In this document: one piece after another, positions 28,011-34,959 of the stretch | Layout of the letters: every line of letters begins with the position of its first letter | Position numbering within the stretch: the stretch's first letter is position 1 | NCBI GenBank assembly: GCA_028280305.1 | Contig: JANQMC010000005.1 | Coordinates: 1 to 64,000 of the forward strand | Source of the DNA: Pelagibius sp. | GTDB taxonomy: Bacteria; Pseudomonadota; Alphaproteobacteria; Kiloniellales; Kiloniellaceae | DNA: 64,000 nt | Direction of reading: 5' to 3' | Notes under the pieces: model-generated | Told to the model about the DNA's origin: nothing | What the model saw: the letters and a program-made list of their open reading frames with translations, nothing else | Database searches by the model: none | Program-made: the position numbers and the translations under genes

Positions 28011-28583
28011 CTAGATCGGATCTGCTCTAGCGGTCCGTTCAAGAACAACGATGCTGTAGTCCGGTTGACCTTCGCCGCCGGAAACCGGGGGATCGCGCCT
28101 GACCTCCCGCCACTCCCGGGGATCGGGGTCGGGAAAGAAGGTGTCGCCCTCCGGCGCGGCATGAACCTCTGTGATGTAGAGACGCTGCGCCAGCGGCAGA
28201 GCCAGGGCATAGATCTGGCCGCCGCCAATGACCATGATTTCGCGCTGCGCTCCCACCTCCGGCCCCTCCTCCGGCAGGCTCGCGGCCAGCGCCCGCGCCC
28301 GGGCCAAAGCAGCCTCCAGATCCGCAAAGACCTCCGCCCCCTCGGCACGAAATTCCGGGTCGCGGGTGATCACCAGATTGGGCCGGCCCGGCAGGGCCTT
28401 GCCGATGGACTGAAAGGTCTTGCGTCCCATGACGACGGGTTTGCCGAGGGTCTGGGCCTTGAAAAACTTGAGGTCGCCGGAGAGATGCCAGGGCAGACCG
28501 CCCGCACGGCCGATCACCCCGTTCTCGCCGCGCGCCAGGATCAGCGCCAAGGGCAGCGCGTCCGGAACTTCTGCCTGAATCAC
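28011..28583 (-). CDS. folA: Dihydrofolate reductase
   Basis: Reduces dihydrofolate made by thymidylate synthase, encoded immediately upstream. Start is the GTG at 28583, which overlaps the thyA stop (GTGTGA), indicating coupled translation; no ATG is available, and the open frame above it lies inside thyA. The 190-residue product shows [77 protein letters not shown] and LYITEVHA, the complete folate/NADPH-binding pattern. It is longer than the E. coli enzyme because of an Ala/Glu-rich insertion near residues 90-115. Confidence 0.96.
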   Translation of the reverse strand: MIQAEVPDALPLALILARGENGVIGRAGGLPWHLSGDLKFFKAQTLGKPVVMGRKTFQSIGKALPGRPNLVITRDPEFRAEGAEVFADLEAALARARALAASLPEEGPEVGAQREIMVIGGGQIYALALPLAQRLYITEVHAAPEGDTFFPDPDPREWREVRRDPPVSGGEGQPDYSIVVLERTARADPI

Positions 28584-29374
28584 ACCGCAACCGGTGCCGA
28601 GATGTGGGGATGGGCTTCGTAGTTCACCAACTCGAAGTCCTCGAAACGGAAGGCAAAGAGATCGCGCACCGCCGGATTGATCCGGATCGTGGGCAACGCC
28701 AGAGGAGTCCGCTGGAGCTGCAGGTCCGCCTGCTGCTGGTGGTTCACGTAGAGGTGCGCATCGCCCAGGGTGTGAACAAAGTCGCCGGGCTCGAGACCGC
28801 TGGCCTGGGCCATCATCATGGTGAGCAGGGCATAGGAAGCGATGTTGAAGGGCACCCCCAAAAAGATATCGGCGCTGCGCTGGTAGAGCTGGCAGGAAAG
28901 CCGGCCCTCGGCCACGTAGAACTGGAACAGGCAGTGGCAGGGCGGCAGGGCCATGCGCTCGATCTCCGCCACGTTCCAGGCCGACACCACGAGCCGCCGG
29001 GAATTGGGATTGCGCTTCAGTTGATCGAGGATCTGGTTGATCTGATCGATATGGCGACCGTCCGGTGCCGGCCAGGAGCGCCATTGGGCCCCGTAGACCG
29101 GCCCCAGGTCGCCGTTCTCGTCGGCCCACTCATCCCAGATCCGCACGCCATTGGCCTTCAGATAGGCGATGTTGGTGTCGCCCTGAAGAAACCAGAGAAG
29201 TTCGTGGATGATCGACTTCAGGTGCAGCTTCTTGGTGGTCAGCATGGGAAATCCGGCGCCAAGGTCGAAGCGCATCTGGTGACCGAAGATGCTCTGGGTG
29301 CCGGTTCCCGTCCGGTCGCCTTTATAACTGCCCTGCTCTCGCACCAGGCGCAGGAGATCGAGGTATTGCTTCAC
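28580..29374 (-). CDS. thyA: Thymidylate synthase
   Basis: Methylates dUMP to dTMP using methylenetetrahydrofolate. Start is placed at the GTG at 29374 ([15 protein letters not shown]), giving 264 residues, the same length as the E. coli enzyme; the frame extends 54 codons further with no typical thyA sequence. Landmarks are [55 protein letters not shown], the catalytic Cys in [32 protein letters not shown] and HLYVNHQQQ. folA overlaps its stop. Confidence 0.97.
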   Translation of the reverse strand: MKQYLDLLRLVREQGSYKGDRTGTGTQSIFGHQMRFDLGAGFPMLTTKKLHLKSIIHELLWFLQGDTNIAYLKANGVRIWDEWADENGDLGPVYGAQWRSWPAPDGRHIDQINQILDQLKRNPNSRRLVVSAWNVAEIERMALPPCHCLFQFYVAEGRLSCQLYQRSADIFLGVPFNIASYALLTMMMAQASGLEPGDFVHTLGDAHLYVNHQQQADLQLQRTPLALPTIRINPAVRDLFAFRFEDFELVNYEAHPHISAPVAV

Positions 29375-29640
29375 TGTGGGCCTATTCGTCTTGGTTCCGG
29401 GCTTCAGGTTCGACGCCGCCGACGCCGGCCCGTCCGCCGGCATCTTGCCGGTCCCGGACGGGTCTTGTGGCGCAGACCGAGTCGCCAACCGCAATTCTAA
29501 CCGCTTTGCCCGGCACGGGGCAGCCCTAAGCCGCATCCAAAAAGGTTAATCATCAGGCGGCAAGGAGGCCGGGAGCCACCGCAGGAGACCTTTCAACGGA
29601 ACCGGAAAAGGCTTATATTGACTATGCCGGTTTACCGGCT

Positions 29641-29706
29641 ATGGCGCTAAACAGGCTTGTGGAATAAGCGCTACGGACCCGGGGGCAGTACCCGGCGCCT
29701 CCACCA
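29641..29706 (+). ncRNA. ssrA: tmRNA acceptor piece (permuted ssrA, 3' half)
   Basis: In alphaproteobacteria ssrA is circularly permuted and the acceptor RNA comes first. This segment ends GGACCCGGGGGCAGTACCCGGCGCCTCCACCA read in two parts: a T-arm CCGGG/CCCGG with seven-base loop GGCAGTA, then acceptor strand CGCCTCC plus A and encoded CCA (29704-29706). CGCCTCC pairs with GGGGGCG at the start of the coding piece over seven base pairs with one G-U. The exact 5' end of this piece is uncertain by some tens of bases. Confidence 0.88.
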
Positions 29707-29753
29707 TTTCCTCTCAGATCACCGGACGGATGGGTGCTCGAACAGGGGGCTAT

Positions 29754-29962
29754 GGGGGCGAAATAGGATCGACGTGCGTGGTAAAGATGAGTTTGGTTCC
29801 CGGCATGGTACCGCCGTTATCGGGCCATACTTTAGTTGCGAACGACAACTACAGTGAGGCACGCCTCGCCGCTTAATGCGGTCGGGTTAGCCAAATTAAG
29901 CCCTAGGCTCTCACAAGCTTAGGCGGGGTTCGGGGCGCACCTGGCAACAGAAGCGCCCCACC
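29754..29962 (+). ncRNA. ssrA: tmRNA coding piece (permuted ssrA, tag-encoding half)
   Basis: The coding RNA starts GGGGGCGAAATAGGATCGACG, the standard tmRNA 5' end with D-arm analogue. The tag reading frame runs from GCG at 29838 to the TAA at 29874-29876 and encodes ANDNYSEARLAA, an alphaproteobacterial degradation tag ending in LAA. Pseudoknot-type structure follows, including a hairpin with GGCAACAGAA in the loop (29932-29959). A 47-base intervening segment (29707-29753) separates this from the acceptor piece and would be removed on maturation. The 3' end is approximate, because that hairpin is tandemly duplicated. Confidence 0.9.
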
Positions 29963-29993
29963 GGGGCGCAGACGGCAACAGAAGCGCCCCACC
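29932..29993 (+). repeat. 31-bp tandem duplication at the tmRNA 3' end
   Basis: Two consecutive 31-base units (29932-29962 and 29963-29993) differ at three positions. Each forms the same hairpin: GGGGCGC and GCGCCCC arms around a loop containing GGCAACAGAA. The first belongs to the tmRNA coding piece; the second is an extra copy. Confidence 0.9.
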
Positions 29994-30128
29994 GGGGGGT
30001 TAAAGACAGGAAGATCGGGTCCCCCAACCCGCAGCGCTCTCCGCGGTCATGGCGGCGGCGGAGCGCGGACAATAAAATTAAGGTGACGCGGGACCGCATA
30101 CAGGGTGCGCAGGAGCGTGGTGGAGGTT

Positions 30129-30707
30129 ATGGGCAAAGAGGAATTGCGATACGATCGCATGGTTGAAGATGCTCTGCGCAGTGTGGTGCGCAGGGCCTTG
30201 GTGTATGCCTCTGAACAGGGATTGCCCGGCAACCATCATTTCTACATCACCTTTCGCACCGAGCATCCGGGGGTCGAGATCCCCGCATCGCTGAAAGAGC
30301 GCTATCCCGGCGAGATGACGATCGTTCTGCAGCACCAGTTTTGGGGTTTGGAGATCTCCGACAGCGAGTTTGCCGTTACCCTCAGCTTCGCCGATGTGCC
30401 GCATCGGCTGGTGGTTCCTTTCCCGTCCGTCACCGCTTTCGCCGATCCTTCAGTGCGCTTCGGACTGCAGTTCGACGTCGAATCGCCGGAGAGCACAAAA
30501 TCGGAAGACGACAGTGCAGCGGCATCGGATGCCCCCAGACCGGGGCTCGCCGAAGTCGGCAAGCCGCCGTCGGGAACCGGGGACGATGAGACGCAGGAGG
30601 CGTCTGCAGAAGGCGGCAAGTCACCAGGGAAAGATGCTGCGGAGGAAAGCGGCGCGGGCGAAAGCGCCGAGAAGGTCGTTACCCTGGATGCTTTCCGGAA
30701 AAAGTAG
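30129..30707 (+). CDS. sspB: SspB, ClpXP adaptor (alphaproteobacterial type)
   Basis: Adaptor that binds tmRNA-tagged proteins and hands them to ClpXP. The 192-residue product has an SspB fold (about 5-120: LRYDRMVEDALRSVVRRALV, NHHFYITFRTEHPGVEIP, YPGEMTIVLQHQFWGLEI, DPSVRFGLQF). An acidic, Ser/Gly-rich disordered linker (about 122-178) follows, and the ClpX-docking tail is EKVVTLDAFRKK. The ATG at 30129 is the likeliest start but its GGAGG is very close; a GTG at 30105 is the alternative. It sits directly after ssrA, so tag and adaptor are neighbours. Confidence 0.92.
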   Translation: MGKEELRYDRMVEDALRSVVRRALVYASEQGLPGNHHFYITFRTEHPGVEIPASLKERYPGEMTIVLQHQFWGLEISDSEFAVTLSFADVPHRLVVPFPSVTAFADPSVRFGLQFDVESPESTKSEDDSAAASDAPRPGLAEVGKPPSGTGDDETQEASAEGGKSPGKDAAEESGAGESAEKVVTLDAFRKK

Positions 30708-30769
30708 AACGGCCTAAAGATCCGGCCTCAGCCGGATCGCGGCGGTGCGATTATCGAAAACATGTCCGA

Positions 30770-30976
30770 TCAGCGCGAGCGGCGTCTGCCCATGCTCGCA
30801 GGGTCCCAGCGTTGAAGCTTTTTCTCCGAGGGTTTGGCGCCGATCTTGTTGGCAACCGAGGGGCGGCGCATCAGGCCGACGAATTCCTCGAAGCGCCGCT
30901 TCAGCTCGCGGCGTTCCTCCGGGCTCATCTCGTCCTCAGGAATCTGGCTGAGGTCGCGGTGGCGAATATCTTCCAT
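30770..30976 (-). CDS. small hypothetical protein
   Basis: I do not recognise this 68-residue protein. It is highly charged, with an N-terminal acidic part (MEDIRHRDLSQIPEDEMSPE), a probable amphipathic helix (RRELKRRFEEFVGLMRR) and a basic tail. An AAGGAG sequence lies seven bases before the ATG, which strongly supports translation. It converges with sspB. Confidence 0.6.
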   Translation of the reverse strand: MEDIRHRDLSQIPEDEMSPEERRELKRRFEEFVGLMRRPSVANKIGAKPSEKKLQRWDPASMGRRRSR

Positions 30977-31210
30977 GGCCTGCTCCTTTGGGTGCGGTCC
31001 TGGTCGCCGTCCGCCCCCACGCGGCTTGGCGCAGAAAACAGCAGGGCGCCTGGACTTTCAGGCAGACCTATCATCGCGGGGCTTGGTTAAAGGAGTGTTA
31101 GTATCCGGACTTATGGCCAGTAGCGGCCCATGACCGGCAACCGACGGCCGCCGCCGAAGACCGATTGGTGATGGCCCACCTGCCGTTACCACTCTTCTTT
31201 GAAATCCTAC

Positions 31211-31582
31211 CTATTTTGAAAGATCTTGGGCCAGCATGAGGGCATTGCCGTCCGGATCATAGAATGTCGCGGTGCTGACCATTCCCTCGATGGTTTCAGT
31301 CTCTCCATCGAACTTCACATCGACCTTTTCCAAGGCTGCGCGCGCCGCCGCGATGTCCGCCACGCCGAACACGGGAACGGTGTTGCCGGGTGCGGGCTCC
31401 GATTGTTCACCCAACCCCAGGGTGACGCCCTCGGTGTTGGTCCGCATCTCGCTCCACCCGGCTTCGTCGATATGGGCGAGCAGTTGGAAACCGAGATTTC
31501 TTTCGTACCAATCCGCACTTGCGTGCCTGTCGCGAACCGAAAGAGCCAAAGTGATTGTGTTGTCCAAAGAAACGACCGGCAT
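31211..31582 (-). CDS. VOC-superfamily protein (glyoxalase-like)
   Basis: Single-domain vicinal-oxygen-chelate protein of 123 residues from the ATG at 31582, preceded by GGGAAG; the frame is open further but runs through the operator and the divergent gene. It shows DNTITLALSVRDRHASADWYERNLGFQLL, GVTLGLGEQ, VFGVADIAAARAALE, and FYDPDGNALMLAQDL, the usual end of VOC proteins. Substrate unknown. It is divergent from a winged-helix regulator across 40 bases containing a perfect operator-like palindrome, so that regulator probably controls it. Confidence 0.87.
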   Translation of the reverse strand: MPVVSLDNTITLALSVRDRHASADWYERNLGFQLLAHIDEAGWSEMRTNTEGVTLGLGEQSEPAPGNTVPVFGVADIAAARAALEKVDVKFDGETETIEGMVSTATFYDPDGNALMLAQDLSK

Positions 31583-31601
31583 GATGCTTCCCAATGTATC
31601 A

Positions 31602-31622
31602 AAAGTATAGTAAATATACTTT
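31602..31622. promoter_or_regulatory. operator palindrome between VOC gene and HxlR-like regulator
   Basis: Perfect inverted repeat AAAGTATA-gtaaa-TATACTTT (eight-base arms, 31602-31609 and 31615-31622) in a markedly AT-rich spacer. It ends immediately before the ATG of the rightward regulator. Binding of a dimeric winged-helix protein here would affect both divergent genes (inference). Confidence 0.75.
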
Positions 31623-32159
31623 ATGGATATAACGCTCCTTGTCAACCTCACATCCAAAGCCTGGTCATTGAAAATCCTCGCCCTTTTGCATTCCGGCGTC
31701 GCGGGCCGGCAGGCCCCTTTGCTGGCGGCCACCAAAGCGAGCCGTACCGCGTTTGCATCGAGCCTGGATCATCTGGTCCAGCTTGGGTTGCTCGAAAGAA
31801 ACCCGGGTCACGGCCATCCCTTGCGGCCAGAATTCCGCTTGACCCCCACAGGCGTGGTGGCTGCGGCGACGGCAAGCAGGATTGTCGAGACTGTGCCCGA
31901 TGACGACGGCTTCGCCATCATCAGGCGGAGTTGGGCCGTGCCCATTCTGGCGGTGACGGAGTCGCCGAAGCGCTTTTCGATCATCAAATCCGGACTGGGA
32001 ACGATCACGGATCGGGCCCTGTCCAAATCACTGTGCGTTCTGGAGGAACGGGAATGGCTCAAACGTGAGATAGATGTTTCCCGGCGCTCCCCCTTTCCGA
32101 CATATCATGCCGTAAATGCAGGTATGAAAATCAACCAGGCGATTGGCCTGAGCATCTAG
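31623..32159 (+). CDS. double winged-helix (HxlR-like) transcriptional regulator
   Basis: Putative DNA-binding protein of 178 residues built from two successive winged-helix units. The first (about 12-78) has WSLKILALLHSG, a recognition-type region RTAFASSLDHLVQLGLLERNPGHGHPLRPEFRLTPTG, and the second (about 103-170) has WAVPILAVTESPKRFSIIKSGLG, ITDRALSKSLCVLEEREWLKRE and a wing ending YHAVNAG. Both resemble HxlR domains. The ATG directly abuts the palindrome and has no ribosome-binding site, so the mRNA may be leaderless or the true start may be downstream. It probably represses itself and the divergent VOC gene. Confidence 0.75.
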   Translation: MDITLLVNLTSKAWSLKILALLHSGVAGRQAPLLAATKASRTAFASSLDHLVQLGLLERNPGHGHPLRPEFRLTPTGVVAAATASRIVETVPDDDGFAIIRRSWAVPILAVTESPKRFSIIKSGLGTITDRALSKSLCVLEEREWLKREIDVSRRSPFPTYHAVNAGMKINQAIGLSI

Positions 32160-32255
32160 GCGGCAAGGCGGTCAAACGGGTTTACCGGATCCGGGACCTG
32201 CCGCCGCCCTCTCTGCATGACCAGATGTTGTTGAACCGAAAATGAGGCGTTTGAT

Positions 32256-32909
32256 TTGCCTGACTTATCCAGTGATTCCAGACCCGTTTTCCTGTTCGAC
32301 GGCCCGGAAGACGCGCCCCTCACCCTGGCCTTGGCCCATGGCGCCGGGGCGCCGATGGACACCCCCTTCATGGACGCCTTTGCCGAAGGACTGGCCGAAC
32401 GGGGCTGGCGCGTCGTTCGCTTCGAATTTCCCTACATGGCCAAACGCCGCGACGACGGCAAACGGCGGCCGCCGGACCGGGCGCCGGTCCTGCTCGAAAG
32501 CTGGCGCAGCGTCATCGAAACCCTGGGTGCCGAGAGGCTGGTGATCGGCGGCAAGTCGATGGGCGGGCGCATGGCCAGCCTGATCGCCGCCGAAAACGCG
32601 GCAAAGACAGCGGTCCGCGGCTTGGTTTGCCTGGGCTACCCCTTCCACCCCGCCGGAAAGCCTGAGCGTCTGCGCACCGAACACCTGGCGGACCTGCGCA
32701 CCCCTGCCCTCATCCTGCAGGGCACCCGCGACAGCCTGGGCAATCAGGCGGAGGTTGCCGGCTATTCCCTTTCCGACAGTATCCGCCTGCATTGGGCCGA
32801 AGACGGCGATCATGACCTGAAACCCCGCAAGGCCAGCGGCCGCAGCCGGGACCAGAACTGGCAGGAAGCCATCGCCGCCCTGGACGGCTTCCTGCGCAGC
32901 CTCGCTTAG
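32256..32909 (+). CDS. alpha/beta-hydrolase family protein (KANL3/Tex30-like)
   Basis: Putative hydrolase of 217 residues with a TTG start (32256) preceded by GAGG. It shows LTLALAHGAGAPMDTPFMDAFAEGLAERGW, FEFPYM, the nucleophile elbow GGKSMGGRMAS (Ser in G-K-S-M-G), LILQGTRDSLG with the acid, and DGDHDL with the catalytic His. This matches the compact alpha/beta-hydrolase group often called KANL3/Tex30-like. Substrate unknown; no operon partner. Confidence 0.85.
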   Translation: MPDLSSDSRPVFLFDGPEDAPLTLALAHGAGAPMDTPFMDAFAEGLAERGWRVVRFEFPYMAKRRDDGKRRPPDRAPVLLESWRSVIETLGAERLVIGGKSMGGRMASLIAAENAAKTAVRGLVCLGYPFHPAGKPERLRTEHLADLRTPALILQGTRDSLGNQAEVAGYSLSDSIRLHWAEDGDHDLKPRKASGRSRDQNWQEAIAALDGFLRSLA

Positions 32910-32954
32910 GCCCTTTTCGGCCGGCGCCGGGAACCACAAGAGCGCGTTAACGCG

Positions 32955-33407
32955 CTACGCCACCACGGAGGCGCTGGACTGCGGCGGCAGGTGCACCAGC
33001 TCAAACTTCATGCCGTCGGGATCGGCGAAGAACAGGGCGTAGTAGCCCGGCTCATAGTCGTACTCGGCCGGCGGATCGAGGATTTCGATCCCCGCCTCGC
33101 GCAGATAGATATAGCAGCGGTCAACGCTCGCCCGGCTGTCCGCGTTAAAGGCGAAGTGGTGAAAACCCGGTGCATAGCGTTCCGGCCTTCGCCCGGCATG
33201 CTGCGGCTTGGCTTGCCACAGGTTGACCGCGCAGCCGCTGGCCGAGAGCCAGACCGACATCTCCGCTTCCTCCACGATCGGCTCATAGCCGAGGAACCGC
33301 AGCAGCGGGCCATAGAAGCGCGCGGTGGATTCCGCCAGATCGCTGACCGTGATGGCGACATGATTCATGGTGCCCAGCAGGGGCATATCGCTTGTCATGT
33401 CGCTCAC
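32955..33407 (-). CDS. VOC-superfamily protein (glyoxalase-like)
   Basis: Vicinal-oxygen-chelate domain protein of 150 residues: MNHVAITVSDLAESTARFYGPLLRFLGYEP, then AVNLWQAKPQHAG, the metal-ligand word GFHHFAFNADSRASVDRCYIYL, and YYALFFADPDGMKFELVHLP at the end. His, His and Glu are at VOC metal-ligand positions, so metal binding is likely. Substrate unknown. The start overlaps the stop of the upstream VOC gene by four bases, so the two form a coupled pair. Confidence 0.88.
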   Translation of the reverse strand: MSDMTSDMPLLGTMNHVAITVSDLAESTARFYGPLLRFLGYEPIVEEAEMSVWLSASGCAVNLWQAKPQHAGRRPERYAPGFHHFAFNADSRASVDRCYIYLREAGIEILDPPAEYDYEPGYYALFFADPDGMKFELVHLPPQSSASVVA

Positions 33408-33886
33408 CCCAGGGCCGGCTCGATCAGCGCCAGGCGGGCCATCTGGCGCAGGCTGCCGCGCTCTTCCTGACCGGGCTTCTTATACTGATCGGCGTAGTCT
33501 GCCGTCGGTTCGGTCATGGCGTAGAAATCCAGGACGATGCCGTTGGGGTCCTGGATCGCAAAGTGGCGCTGGCCCCAGGGCTCGTCGCGCAGGCTGACCT
33601 CGATCTCGAAACCGCGGCGCAGCAGATCATCGTGAACCCTGTCGACCTCGTCGACTTCCAGGCCGAGGAACAGGCCCCTGCCGGAAAAGCGGGTCTGGAA
33701 CAGCGGGTGTTGGTCGGCCTGACCGGGCCGCATAAAGGCCAGCTGCAGGGTCGGATTACCGGGCCAGACCAGGTGGAAATACCATTCCCCTTCAAAGGCA
33801 TAGGTAAACTGCAGGGCGCGATAGAAGGTCTTTGTCTCGGCGAAGCGGTCGGTGGTGACGATGGGATGCAGGCTGCTCATCCGCAT
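33404..33886 (-). CDS. VOC-superfamily protein (glyoxalase/bleomycin-resistance-like)
   Basis: A 160-residue VOC protein starting at the ATG at 33886, which has AAGGAG upstream; a longer frame to 33994 would run toward the operator. Sequence: LHPIVTTDRFAETKTFYRALQFTYAFEGEWYFHLVWP, then LFLGLEVDEVDRVHDDLLRRGFEIEVSLRDEPWGQRHFAIQDPNGIVLDFYAM. The DEPWGQRHF...DPNG ending is typical. It is first of the two-gene VOC operon and divergent from a WYL-domain regulator with TGTCAG operator repeats between them. Confidence 0.88.
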   Translation of the reverse strand: MRMSSLHPIVTTDRFAETKTFYRALQFTYAFEGEWYFHLVWPGNPTLQLAFMRPGQADQHPLFQTRFSGRGLFLGLEVDEVDRVHDDLLRRGFEIEVSLRDEPWGQRHFAIQDPNGIVLDFYAMTEPTADYADQYKKPGQEERGSLRQMARLALIEPALG

Positions 33887-33997
33887 GGCGGCGGGTCTCC
33901 TTGACTTGGGGGATTCGACGTGGGGGCTTCGAAAATCAGGGCGTCGGAACCGGGGATGTTTTCGGGTTTTGTTCTCTGGCCGGAGGTGTAGCAAATC

Positions 33998-34049
33998 CCT
34001 CCTGACAACATGCTGTCAGCATGCTTTTGTTATCTTGCCTGTCAGGAGG
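33998..34049. promoter_or_regulatory. TGTCAG operator cluster between the VOC pair and WYL regulator
   Basis: Three copies of a TGTCAG/CTGACA half-site. CTGACA at 34002-34007 and TGTCAG at 34014-34019 form a perfect inverted repeat with a six-base spacer. The ten-base arms CCTCCTGACA (33998-34007) and TGTCAGGAGG (34040-34049) form a larger inverted repeat. The right arm includes the regulator's ribosome-binding site. Confidence 0.8.
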
Positions 34050-34056
34050 AGACAGC

Positions 34057-34767
34057 ATGCGCCGAGCAGACCGATTGTTTCAGATCGTCCAGGAACTTCG
34101 CCGCCACAAACTGGTGACGGCGCGGCGCCTGGCGGAAGCCCTGGAGGTTTCGGAAAGGACCATTTACCGCGACATCCGGGACCTCGCAGCCAGCGGCGTC
34201 CCGATCGAGGGCGAGGCGGGGGTGGGGTATGTCCTGCAGCGCGGGTTCGACCTGCCGCCGCTGATGTTCACCGAGGAGGAGATCGAGGCCCTGGTGCTGG
34301 GGGCCCGGATCATCGAGTCCTGGGCCGACCCGGCGCTCGCCAAGGCGGCCACCAATGTCGTCGCCAAGGTCGAGGCCGTTCTCCCGGAAGGGCTGCGCGA
34401 ACAGGTCGAGCGTACTCCCCTCGCCGCCCCGGCGGATCATATGACGGTGCCGCTAAGTGTCGATGCCGCCGCCATTCGCGCGGCTTTGCGCAACCGCCGC
34501 AAGCTGCACTTCTACTATTGCAATGCCGAAGGGCGGGCCAGCGAGCGCGCGGTCCGTCCGCTGGCGCTGGCCTTCTACGGTCCCGTCTGGCTGCTCATCG
34601 CCTGGTGCGAACTGCGCATCGATTTCCGTGCCTTCCGCCTCGACCGCATGCGCGACATGACGGTTCTGGAGGACCGCTTCGCCGAGGAACGCGGCAAGAC
34701 GCTGCACGACTTCGTCGCCGCCGACCGGGCGCGGCAGAGGGAACGGCGCAGCCGGGCGGACGCCTGA
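34057..34767 (+). CDS. YafY-family transcriptional regulator (HTH_11 + WYL)
   Basis: DNA-binding regulator of 236 residues. The N-terminal HTH is MRRADRLFQIVQELRRHKLVTARRLAEALEVSERTIYRDIRDLAASG, followed by a beta-wing (PIEGEAGVGYVLQRGFDLPPLMFTEEE). The C-terminal WYL domain (about 130-210) reads HFYYCNAEGRASERAVRPLALAFYGPVWLLIAWCELRIDFRAFRLDRM. The ATG at 34057 follows AGGAGG. It probably controls itself and the divergent VOC pair through the TGTCAG repeats. The small-molecule signal is unknown. Confidence 0.92.
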   Translation: MRRADRLFQIVQELRRHKLVTARRLAEALEVSERTIYRDIRDLAASGVPIEGEAGVGYVLQRGFDLPPLMFTEEEIEALVLGARIIESWADPALAKAATNVVAKVEAVLPEGLREQVERTPLAAPADHMTVPLSVDAAAIRAALRNRRKLHFYYCNAEGRASERAVRPLALAFYGPVWLLIAWCELRIDFRAFRLDRMRDMTVLEDRFAEERGKTLHDFVAADRARQRERRSRADA

Positions 34768-34959
34768 GGCGAGGCGCCGGGGCCGCGGGTGCATTGCGGC
34801 ACAACGCGCATAGGCAGAATTTCATCCGCAACACGGCGGAACAAAGAAAGAGCGGCAAGACCATTTAGGTCTTGCCGCCCCCGCTTGGAAAAGTCGTTCT
34901 CAGGTGTGGCAGCCAAGAACAACAGTCCAGCCTGAATCAGCTAAAGGCAGGTGTGCCGA

